NCBI GenBank assembly: GCA_001799895.1
Contig: MGUI01000030.1
Location: 1 to 43,838 of the forward strand
DNA: 43,838 bases
From: Elusimicrobia bacterium GWD2_63_28
GTDB lineage: Bacteria; Elusimicrobiota; Elusimicrobia; Elusimicrobiales; UBA9959
Direction: 5' to 3'
Below are positions 21,776-30,244 of the stretch, piece by piece; the first letter of the stretch is position 1, and every line of letters begins with the position of its first letter. The translations under genes were made by a program, and so were the position numbers. The notes beneath the pieces were generated by a model. That model saw nothing but the letters and a program-made list of their open reading frames with translations, was not told the origin of the DNA and made no database searches.

Positions 21776-24700
21776 ATGCGTTCCATAGGCGGTAAATTAT
21801 TTGCGCGTCTGGTGCCGGCCCTTTTTGTCGGGGGCTTGGCATTGGGGAGCGTTTTTGCCGCCGAATTGACCGGGACCACCAAGAAGATACAGCGCAATAA
21901 GAGCGCGGCCGCGGGTAAGACTTCGGCCGGAGCGACCAAGAAGGTTAACGCCACTATTGGGAGCGGCTCCAGGGTTGTGTCGTCCGGCACGACCAAGAAG
22001 ATCAGGAAGGGTTACCAGAAGGTCAGGTATTACCCGGCCGCTATAACGGGCCTGGCCGGCCAGGCCGGCAGCCGCTACGGCGAAACTTACCTGGTCTGGA
22101 CCGCGCCCGGCGCAGAAGGCCAGCGCGGCCGCGCGGCCAAGTACAGGATAGCCTACTCTACCGCCGGCCCCATAAACACCGAGGCCGGCTTTGACACGGC
22201 CAAGGCTTATCTCCAGACCTTCGTTCCGCTGGCCTCCGGCGCTCTCGAGAGCCGCCTGCTGACCAATCTGCCGCAGGGCGTCACCGTCTACTTCGCGGTA
22301 AAAGCCGTGGAGCCGGGCGGCAATAGCGGCCGGGTTTCCAACTCCGCTTCAGCTTATGTGCTCGAGTCCGCCGGCATCTCGGGGAACATTTCCTATTCCG
22401 GCACGCAGGCCGGCAAGTTTATGGTCGCCGTCTTCGATTCCACCCAGATCTTCTCCGGGGCGAATTTGCTGGCTTCGGCGCAGCTGCCCCAACCGGGCAA
22501 TTACGGCTTCAACGGCATACAGCCCAACACTACTTTCTACGCCGCCGGTTTCGTGGACGTGAACCAGAGCCTGCGGCCAGAGAGCGGCGAGGATTACGGC
22601 TTCTACGGCGGGGCAGCGCCCGTAGCGCTGACGCTCGGCTCGGGCGAAGCCCCGAAGGGCATAGACTTCGAGATCCTCGTGGCTTCCACCGCCCACCTGG
22701 GCACCGTGAGCGGCGTCACCTCCTATTCCGGCGCGCAGGCCGGCGCTCTGCGCCTGGAGCTGTTCAACAATTCCTCCTTCACCGGCCTGCCGGTGGCGGC
22801 TGTCTCCACCGCGGCTTCGGGCGCCTATTCGTTCCGGGTGCCGGGCGACGTGGCTTATTATGTCCGCGCCTTCATAGACGGCGACGCCGACCAGGCCTAC
22901 GACGCCGGCGAGGCCTACGGCTTCTACGCCCCTAATAACCAGGGCGCGGAATCCGTCTTCGTGCCTAAACTGGGCACGGCTTCCGGCGTGAACATAGCCG
23001 CCTACGACCCCGGCTGCTCGGCCGCCGGCTGCTCCGGCCTTGGCACTGCCCTGGCCTCGGCGGCTTCGGTCACGGCCGGCAGCCAGGCCAGCTTCAATAT
23101 CAGGGTAAACCTCGGCGCAGGCGGCCTGCAGTCAGGCGGCTCGGCCGCCATCGGCGTGCCGGCCGGCTGGGGCACGCTGCAGAACACCTGCCCCGCCTGC
23201 GCCGGCTACGCCACGCTGACCGTGCTCACCGGCGGGGCGGCCTCCGTGTCACTCGACGGCGATCCCTCCACGCCCGCCGCCGACCCGCTGACCGGCCAGT
23301 ACTCCGCGGTGGCCAGGGTCCTCTCCGGAGCCCTGAGCACCGGCGACACCGTGCAGTTCAACCTTTCCAATATACAGGCGCCCTGCCAGGCCCGGGTCAG
23401 CACCTTCACCGTGGCCACGGCGCAGAATCCCTCCGTAGCCGCGCTGTCGCTGGCGGCCGGCTCGCCGGCCGTGGCCGTGCTGCCCGGCGGGGCCGTGACG
23501 CTGACCTTCTCGCAGACCAGCCTGACGCTGACGCAGTACACCACCTCGCAGGCCCTGCTGCTCTCGGGCCGCGATCTCTGCGGCGCCGCCGCGCCGGTCT
23601 CCGTGGCTACCGAGGCCGCCGTCTCCGGCAGGGTCTACAGCTTCGCCACCGGCCAGTTCGCGGCCGATCCGGCGCTGAAGCTCTCCACCGCCGCCGGCGA
23701 CGGCTTCGCCACGCCGCGGACGCTGGTCTTCTCGGCGGGCCAGTCTTCGGCCGCGCTGTACGCCCTGGCCTCCTCCACCGGCTCCAAGAGCATAGAGGCC
23801 GAGTATGCCCTCGACGGCACGGTGCGCCGCGCCTACTGCAGCGTCAATGTGCTGCAGGGCAACCCGTTCTCCGGGGTGGCCGTGTCCAGCGGGGCCTTCT
23901 ATTCCGGCCGCTCGTCCATGACCATCACGCCCGATGGCGACGGCGCGGGCGACCTGGCCTTCGTCAGCTTCTCGCTGGCCGACCCCTCTCTCTCCTGGAC
24001 CGTGCAGGTCTCCTCGCGGCAGTATGAGTTCGACGGGGCCGTGGTCTGGCAGGCGCAGGGCTACGGCAGCGCGCAGCCCGGCCGCGTGGCGTGGGACGGC
24101 AGGTTCAACCTGGGCTCCGACGCGGGCCGCACCGTGCGCCCCGGCACCTATTATGTCCGCGTCGCCGCCGGCGGCGTCAACGACGACAGCCTGGCGGTGA
24201 ACGTGGTGGTCAACCAGCTTTCCGGCCAGGTCACTGACCCGGGCATCACCCCGGCCGTGCCGGTGGCCGAGGTGAAAGTGCAGCTCTTCGGCCCGGTGCA
24301 GGCGCAGGCCTATACGGACTCTTCCGGCCGCTACCTCTTCTCGGGCCTGTCGGTGGGCACCTATACCGTCACTCTGGCCAAGAACCAGTACGTCGCCGCC
24401 TCGTCGCGCACCGTGGTGGCCGGCACCTCTACCGTGCTCAACCTGCCGCTCTCACGCGCGCCGGTGCTGGAGATCATCCCCGCCCTGCAGGCCGGCGCCA
24501 CGCAGGCCTACGAGCAGTGGGGCACGCTGTCTGTGTATACCACCAGCTGGGCGCTCAACTATACCCAGCCGCTGCGCCTGCCTGCGGGCACCACCACCTT
24601 CGACGACGGCGGGCAGTGGGACGTCTCGATGCAGCAGTTCGTCACGCGCAGCCGTTTCCGCTTCGAAGTGATGGCCGGCACCTACACGGCCGCCGCGCAG

Positions 24701-27700
24701 CTGGCGGGCTGCTTCCCCGTGTCCACCTCGGTCTACGTCGGCCCGGCCGGCCTGTCGCTGGCGCTGCCGCAGCTTACCCGGCGCGTCAACCTGGCCGGCT
24801 CGGTCTCGCTGTCCACGCTGACCAACCCGCTGCCGAACCCCGCCGGGCTCACCGTGTCCGTAGTGGCCGTATCCAGCGGCCTGGCCAAAGGCTCGGCGCT
24901 GGTGGCCCTGCCCGCCGGCGTCAATAACGGCTCTTATCTCCTCACCGGCCTCGAGCCCGGCGCCTACACGCTGCGCGCCTCGGCGCCCGGCTTCGAATCC
25001 GTCTCTACGGGCCCCGTAGCAGTGGGCGCGCTGGATCTGTCCGGCCTCAACTTCCCGGCCTTCAGCGAGGGCGGCGTACTCTCCGGAGTTGTTACCGTGA
25101 CCGGCGACACCTCGGCCTTCCCGCCGCTGGCCGGCTCTACCTCTTCCCTCGCGGTGGGCATCACCGCCTGGTCGCAGCAGACCGCGGCGCAGGGCCGCGC
25201 CGTGGTGAGCATCTCCTCCTCGGCCTCGGGCGGCTCGGCCGCCTATGTCATTACCGGCCTCAGGCCAGGGGCCACCTACCAGGTCTTCGCCGACCTCTCT
25301 TTCAACGCCGACGCCGCCTTCCAGAGCCCAGGCGGCTTCCCCAAGAGAGTGTTCCTCTCCACGCAGACCCAGGCCGCGGCGCTGAACTTCTCTTTCGAAA
25401 AAGCCAGCGGCGCTGTGGCCGGCCTGCTGCGCCTGCCCAACCCCGCCGACGAGATAGGCGCGCCGGCGCCCGATTTCGCTCTGGCCGCGCTGAAGTGGCG
25501 CATCACCAGGTCCGACGACCCGCTGCGCGTGGGGCGGTATTACGAAGTCGCCTCTTCCACGGAGCTGCCCGAATTCCTCTGCGCCGGTGTCACGCCTTCC
25601 ACCGGTACGGCCCCCGGCTGCGCGCCCGGCGTCTCCAGCGCCACCTTCAGGCTGTCCGGCCTCAGGACCGAAACGTTGGAGCTGTCCCTGTCCTACGGGC
25701 CCACCGGCATGGCCAGGACCGTTACCGTCTCCGCGGTGAACGGCTCTACCGCCGCCGCCACTCTCGACGCCCGCGGCGACACCTACTCCATCTCCGGCCG
25801 CATCATCAACCAGGTCTCGGACCCGCTGTTCAACACCAACGCGCTGATAGCGCAGAACGCGCCTTTCGACGCGCCGGCGGGCTACCCGGCGGGGATCTCC
25901 TCTTCGACCGCCAGGGTGGAGGCCATCAGGCGCGACTTCGGCGAGCTGCTCACGCGGGTCTCCTCCGTCACCTTCGAGGCGGCCAAGACCCGGGTGGGCT
26001 TCCTGGACGCCGCCGGCAACTACGCGGTGACCGGCATACAGAACGGCCTCTACCTGGTGCGCACCCTGCCGCTTAAGGCCTGCGCCACCTGCCAGGCGCT
26101 GGTGCCTTCCAAGGAGCAGCTGGTCTCCGTCTCCAACGCCGGCCGCACCGGCGTGGACTTCACCCTGTCCGACGGTTTCTCCGTCTCCGGCAGCGCGGCG
26201 CTGGACCAGGGCCTCTCCGACGCCCGGGCTCTGCGCCTCTCGCTCAAGAACCGGCGCGGCGAGCTGGTGCAGCAGCAGGACCTGCTGCTCGGCAATCCCG
26301 GCGCCGGCATAGCCGCGGCCTCGGCGGACTTCCGGTTCGAGCGGGTGCCGCTGGGCGGCTTCTATACCCTTGAGGCGGCCGACCTCGGCTCGCCGGTGAA
26401 GTACGTGGCTCAACCGGTCTCCTTCCCCGACCGCATCACCTCCCCCGACGGCCTGCAGGGTGAGGCGGCCGGCCTTAGCGTGCTCTTCAAGCGCGCCGGC
26501 GTGATAACCGGCCGGCTGCGCGACGCCAATTCCGGCGCGCTCATAGCCGAGGACAACGCCGCGCTGCTGGCACCCAATTTCAGGATCTACGCCGTGGCCA
26601 ACCCGTGGGTGGAGGGCGGCTACGTGGTGGCCCGCTCCAGCGCGGGAGGCCGGCCCATAGAGGCCGACGGCACCTTCCGCCTGGAGCCCATCATCCCCGG
26701 CGTGCCCTACGACGTGCACCTGGAGCAGGAGGCCTGGGACATGGCCTACCTGAACGCCGGCAGCCAGAACTACGCCCCGGCGGTGTCGGCGCAGATCACC
26801 CTGGCGCAGGGCGAGGTGAAGGACGTCGGCATCACCGACCTGAACCAGGGCCAGTCCATCACCGGCACGGTCACCGGGCCCTCGGGCCAGCCGCTGCCCA
26901 ATATCTCCATGACCGCGGTGCCGGCCCTGGTGCAGACCCCGACCGAGGTCTTCACCCAGACCGCCGCCGACGGCACCTACACTTTGTGGGTCTCTACCTT
27001 CATCTCGCGCTACTTCGACCTGACGGCCGGCGTGCGCGCCGACAACCTGCAAGAAGAGGAGGGGGGCGTGCTTTACGCCCGCAAGACCCTGCGCGTGGAC
27101 CTGCAGCGCACCTCCTCGGCCGACTTCACGCTGGAGCCGCTGCTGGGCAAGGTGACCGGCCAGGTGCTCACCGGCGACGGCGGCGCGTTCTCGTATCCTT
27201 CCGGCGACCAGAAGGGTTACCCCGCCGCGGCAATCTTCCTGCAGCCCCAGGGCGTGGTGCCCGAGATCAACCCGCTAGGCGACATCGCGGCCAAGACCGA
27301 CACGGACGGCCGCTTCGAGATCCCCGGCCTCTCCACCGGCACCTACGACCTTAAGGCCGTGAGCCTGGGGTACATCGCCTATTCCTCCTCCATAACGGTG
27401 ACAACCGGCACGATCTCCGCCGGGACCATAACGCTGCCCCGCGGCGCCTCGGTGACCGGCTCCATCCGCAAGGCCGACCCGCTCTCGCCCACCGGCTACT
27501 CCTGCCCCAACGAGCAGGAGGTCAGCGGCGCGGCGGCGGCCGACGACGCCTTCACCCAGTTCCTGCCGGGCACCGTGGAAAAGGACGCGCTCACCTACGC
27601 CATGTGCTCCTACGAGATCTCAGGCTTCAGGCCCGGCTACGATTACCAGATAGCGCTGCTGGGCGCTACCGACGACGACGCGGTGTTCCCCTACGAGGGC

Positions 27701-29167
27701 GCCGTCTCCTTCGACGCGCTGGAGTCCACGGCCACCCGGACGGTCAACCTGACCTACCGCGTGCCCGTGCCCGAATGCCAGCCTACCTTCCGCTTCCTCG
27801 GCAACGACCAGGTGAAGCTGACCTTCCGCTGCAACAAGGCGCTCAGGAACGAGACCGGCCTGGACAATGACCTGAACTATATCCTGCAGCTGGCTACCTA
27901 CACCTCCGCCGGCGTACCTCTCACCGGGACCGACGGGGACGGGCAGTTCCTCGGCAGCGACAAGAACCTGCTGCAGGGCCGCAAGAGCCTGACGGCCGTC
28001 TACAGGCCGGCTCCCGGCGAAGAGCGGTTCAGCGTGCGGCTGCGCGCCTACACCGCGGCGCTCAACCCCAATACCGGCGCGAACTACGAGCTGGACCAGG
28101 TCTACGACTTCTTCACGGCGGTGGACGCCTCCAAGTCCAAGAAGTTCAACAATATCACCGGCGGCACGCTGGACATGGAGTCCGAAGAGGACGACGAGAA
28201 CATAGAGAACACCAGCGTCGGCATTGTGCCCGGCACCTTCGTGCTGGACGGCGAGACGGACCCGCAGCCCGGCACCTCGGTGGACGTGGGCATGAACAAG
28301 GGCCGGACCAAAGAACAGGCCGCCGCTCAGGCCCTGTCCCTGCGCGTCTCGGCTTCGGACGCGCGGCGCGTAAGGACGCCCGCCGCCTTCCCGCCGCGCA
28401 TGGCGGCCGCCGTGCTGGCCCTGCAGGCCGGGCGCGTGGAAGGCTTCACGCCGCAGGCCGCGGGCCAGGCGGTGGCCACGCCTTTCAGCGCCTTCTACGA
28501 CATCTTCCTGCCCGCCGGCATCAAGCGCGAGCTCAAGAACAAGGCGCGGCTGACGCTCACTTACGACGCGTCGCTGTCCACCTCGGCGTCGCTCACCAAC
28601 CTTAACATCTGGTATTTCAACACCGCCACGCAGCGCTTTGAGCTGGAGAACGACGGGCGGCAGATAGACACCGCCAATAACACGGTCTCGTCGCTGGTGG
28701 ACCACTTCTCCATCTTCGTCGTGCTGGCTTCCACGCCCATCTACTCTTCCACCAGCCCGTACGCCGGGGGAGAGCTGGAGGCCTTCAACTTCCCCAACCC
28801 CTTCAACCTGGAGACCAAGACCAAGTCCCTGAACCTAAACGCCGGCGGCGGCAGCTACTCTTCGGGCGCCGTGCAGGTGACCACGCGCGGCACCATAATC
28901 CGCGTGGGCGTGCCCAGGGCCGTGGCCGGGCAGGGCAAGATAAAGATCTACAACCTGGCCGGCGAGCTGGTGCGGGAATACGACTGCGGCTACCTCGACG
29001 GCGCGGCAGGCACCTCCGGGGCGGGCACCTACTATTACTTTGAATGGGACGGCCGCAACGGCTCCGGCCGGGAAGTGGCCAGCGACGTTTACCTGGGCGA
29101 GATCACGGTGGGCGGCAAGAGGAAGATCTGGAAGATGGCCGTGGTGAAGGACCCTAAATACAGATGA
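21776..29167 (+). CDS. giant modular secreted protein with FnIII, carboxypeptidase-regulatory-like and C-terminal FlgD/type IX-like domains
   Basis: A 2463-aa protein with a signal peptide (to about residue 28) and three (T/A)TKK(I/V) motifs (about 32-80). Modules, approximate: a fibronectin-III-like domain (85-197), carboxypeptidase-regulatory-like beta-sandwiches (about 202-400, 815-895, many more to 1900), and a first FlgD/CHU_C-like domain starting ITPDGDGAGD (about 705-805, ending VRPGTYYVRV). The end (about 2325-2463) has FNFPNPFN, KIKIYNLAGELVRE, WDGRNGSGREVASDVYLGEI and a final KMAVVK. That is the layout of type IX (type A) sorting domains. No enzyme motif was seen. Its stop overlaps the PorV-like gene by 4 nt, supporting export with that protein. 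The start ATG has only GGAA upstream. Confidence 0.82.
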   Translation: MRSIGGKLFARLVPALFVGGLALGSVFAAELTGTTKKIQRNKSAAAGKTSAGATKKVNATIGSGSRVVSSGTTKKIRKGYQKVRYYPAAITGLAGQAGSRYGETYLVWTAPGAEGQRGRAAKYRIAYSTAGPINTEAGFDTAKAYLQTFVPLASGALESRLLTNLPQGVTVYFAVKAVEPGGNSGRVSNSASAYVLESAGISGNISYSGTQAGKFMVAVFDSTQIFSGANLLASAQLPQPGNYGFNGIQPNTTFYAAGFVDVNQSLRPESGEDYGFYGGAAPVALTLGSGEAPKGIDFEILVASTAHLGTVSGVTSYSGAQAGALRLELFNNSSFTGLPVAAVSTAASGAYSFRVPGDVAYYVRAFIDGDADQAYDAGEAYGFYAPNNQGAESVFVPKLGTASGVNIAAYDPGCSAAGCSGLGTALASAASVTAGSQASFNIRVNLGAGGLQSGGSAAIGVPAGWGTLQNTCPACAGYATLTVLTGGAASVSLDGDPSTPAADPLTGQYSAVARVLSGALSTGDTVQFNLSNIQAPCQARVSTFTVATAQNPSVAALSLAAGSPAVAVLPGGAVTLTFSQTSLTLTQYTTSQALLLSGRDLCGAAAPVSVATEAAVSGRVYSFATGQFAADPALKLSTAAGDGFATPRTLVFSAGQSSAALYALASSTGSKSIEAEYALDGTVRRAYCSVNVLQGNPFSGVAVSSGAFYSGRSSMTITPDGDGAGDLAFVSFSLADPSLSWTVQVSSRQYEFDGAVVWQAQGYGSAQPGRVAWDGRFNLGSDAGRTVRPGTYYVRVAAGGVNDDSLAVNVVVNQLSGQVTDPGITPAVPVAEVKVQLFGPVQAQAYTDSSGRYLFSGLSVGTYTVTLAKNQYVAASSRTVVAGTSTVLNLPLSRAPVLEIIPALQAGATQAYEQWGTLSVYTTSWALNYTQPLRLPAGTTTFDDGGQWDVSMQQFVTRSRFRFEVMAGTYTAAAQLAGCFPVSTSVYVGPAGLSLALPQLTRRVNLAGSVSLSTLTNPLPNPAGLTVSVVAVSSGLAKGSALVALPAGVNNGSYLLTGLEPGAYTLRASAPGFESVSTGPVAVGALDLSGLNFPAFSEGGVLSGVVTVTGDTSAFPPLAGSTSSLAVGITAWSQQTAAQGRAVVSISSSASGGSAAYVITGLRPGATYQVFADLSFNADAAFQSPGGFPKRVFLSTQTQAAALNFSFEKASGAVAGLLRLPNPADEIGAPAPDFALAALKWRITRSDDPLRVGRYYEVASSTELPEFLCAGVTPSTGTAPGCAPGVSSATFRLSGLRTETLELSLSYGPTGMARTVTVSAVNGSTAAATLDARGDTYSISGRIINQVSDPLFNTNALIAQNAPFDAPAGYPAGISSSTARVEAIRRDFGELLTRVSSVTFEAAKTRVGFLDAAGNYAVTGIQNGLYLVRTLPLKACATCQALVPSKEQLVSVSNAGRTGVDFTLSDGFSVSGSAALDQGLSDARALRLSLKNRRGELVQQQDLLLGNPGAGIAAASADFRFERVPLGGFYTLEAADLGSPVKYVAQPVSFPDRITSPDGLQGEAAGLSVLFKRAGVITGRLRDANSGALIAEDNAALLAPNFRIYAVANPWVEGGYVVARSSAGGRPIEADGTFRLEPIIPGVPYDVHLEQEAWDMAYLNAGSQNYAPAVSAQITLAQGEVKDVGITDLNQGQSITGTVTGPSGQPLPNISMTAVPALVQTPTEVFTQTAADGTYTLWVSTFISRYFDLTAGVRADNLQEEEGGVLYARKTLRVDLQRTSSADFTLEPLLGKVTGQVLTGDGGAFSYPSGDQKGYPAAAIFLQPQGVVPEINPLGDIAAKTDTDGRFEIPGLSTGTYDLKAVSLGYIAYSSSITVTTGTISAGTITLPRGASVTGSIRKADPLSPTGYSCPNEQEVSGAAAADDAFTQFLPGTVEKDALTYAMCSYEISGFRPGYDYQIALLGATDDDAVFPYEGAVSFDALESTATRTVNLTYRVPVPECQPTFRFLGNDQVKLTFRCNKALRNETGLDNDLNYILQLATYTSAGVPLTGTDGDGQFLGSDKNLLQGRKSLTAVYRPAPGEERFSVRLRAYTAALNPNTGANYELDQVYDFFTAVDASKSKKFNNITGGTLDMESEEDDENIENTSVGIVPGTFVLDGETDPQPGTSVDVGMNKGRTKEQAAAQALSLRVSASDARRVRTPAAFPPRMAAAVLALQAGRVEGFTPQAAGQAVATPFSAFYDIFLPAGIKRELKNKARLTLTYDASLSTSASLTNLNIWYFNTATQRFELENDGRQIDTANNTVSSLVDHFSIFVVLASTPIYSSTSPYAGGELEAFNFPNPFNLETKTKSLNLNAGGGSYSSGAVQVTTRGTIIRVGVPRAVAGQGKIKIYNLAGELVREYDCGYLDGAAGTSGAGTYYYFEWDGRNGSGREVASDVYLGEITVGGKRKIWKMAVVKDPKYR

Positions 29168-30117
29168 CGCGAAACTACCCGCGGTTCCTCAAGGTTATGA
29201 CGGCGCTGGCCCTGCTGGCCGGAGCCGCGCGCCCGGCCGCCGCCGCGGAGAATGCCGGCACCAGCGCGGCGCAGTTCCTGAAGATCGGCGCCGGCGCCCG
29301 CGGCGCCGCCATGGCCGAGGCGCAGTCCGCCGTGGCCGACGATATTTACGCGGCCTACTACAACCCGGCCGGCCTGGCGCTGGTAGAGCGGCCCATGATG
29401 GGCGCCATGCACGCGCAGTACGTGCAGGAAGCCCGGTACCAGTACGGCGCCCTGGCGCTGCCGCTGGGTGAAAAACCCGGCAGGACAATCGGTTTTTCCG
29501 TAGCCAACCTGGGCGTCAGCGACCTGGAGCGCCGCACGCAGGATACGGACCTGCCCGTGGGCTATTTCGAGGCGTCCAACTTCGCCTACGCCCTCTCCTA
29601 CGCCTGCCGCGTCACGGACCGGCTGTCCGCCGGCGTAACCGGCAAGTCGGTGCGTGTTACCATCGACGAGGTTTCCGGCAGCGCACTCGCGGCCGACGCC
29701 GGCCTGCGCTACCGCAGCGACCTGGGCGCCGGCTTCCCGGTGGACTTCGCTTTCGCGGTTAAGAATCTAGGCTCCGGACTTAAACTCGGGTCTGAAGAGG
29801 ACCCGCTGCCTTCTTCGGTGGTCTTCGGCGCCTCCGCGGCGCCGCGCCCCGGCCTGCTGCTGGCCCTCGACCTGATCCGCTACCGCGACACGGACCTGAT
29901 CGCGGCGGCGGGCGGGGAGTACAAGCACAGGCTTTCCAACAGGCTCGACGGTATGCTGCGGGCCGGTTACAGCAATCACAGGAAGGATATTGAGGGAGTT
30001 AGCGGGGTTACGCTGGGCGCTGGCCTGGCCGTCTCCGGCCTCGCCTTCGATTTCGCCTGGGTACCGTTCGGCGACCTAGGCAATACCTTCCGCTACTCCG
30101 TACAGGTAAAATTCTAG
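29164..30117 (+). CDS. PorV/PorQ-family outer-membrane barrel
   Basis: A 317-aa protein with a signal peptide (MTALALLAGAARPAAA). It then shows the PorV/UPF0164 hallmark start: TSAAQFLKIGAGARGAAMAE, AVADDIYAAYYNPAGLA (about 37-75). The rest alternates beta-strands and turns and ends FRYSVQVKF. In the Bacteroidota type IX system PorV binds the C-terminal signal of cargo and delivers it to the cell surface. Here the gene starts inside the stop codon of a large protein with just such a C-terminal domain (ATGA, 29164-29167). No PorK/L/M/N, SprA or PorU genes are in the window, so a full system is not shown. A role in surface delivery or attachment is a supported inference. Confidence 0.85.
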   Translation: MTRNYPRFLKVMTALALLAGAARPAAAAENAGTSAAQFLKIGAGARGAAMAEAQSAVADDIYAAYYNPAGLALVERPMMGAMHAQYVQEARYQYGALALPLGEKPGRTIGFSVANLGVSDLERRTQDTDLPVGYFEASNFAYALSYACRVTDRLSAGVTGKSVRVTIDEVSGSALAADAGLRYRSDLGAGFPVDFAFAVKNLGSGLKLGSEEDPLPSSVVFGASAAPRPGLLLALDLIRYRDTDLIAAAGGEYKHRLSNRLDGMLRAGYSNHRKDIEGVSGVTLGAGLAVSGLAFDFAWVPFGDLGNTFRYSVQVKF

Positions 30118-30183
30118 GCGCCCGGAACTGCCCGGGCCCTTTCTCCACATTAATACGTCTGCGCCGCCCCGCCGGCAGCGCAT

Positions 30184-30218
30184 AAAAGCGCCGGGCGCGG
30201 GCAGTTGCCCGCGCCCGG
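30184..30218 (-). terminator. terminator of the second FecR-domain gene
   Basis: CCGGGCGCGGGCA (30191-30203) and TGCCCGCGCCCGG (30206-30218) form a 13-bp stem. On the minus strand it is followed by CGCTTTT, whereas on the plus strand no T-tract follows, so it mainly serves the minus gene. Confidence 0.75.
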
Positions 30219-30244
30219 TATCACGGCCGGAGTACGGCCGCGGG

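Noticed and set aside
24452..27052. 866-residue minus-strand open frame inside the 2463-aa gene
   Set aside because: Antisense shadow caused by high third-position GC; Arg/Gly/His-rich with no recognisable domain.
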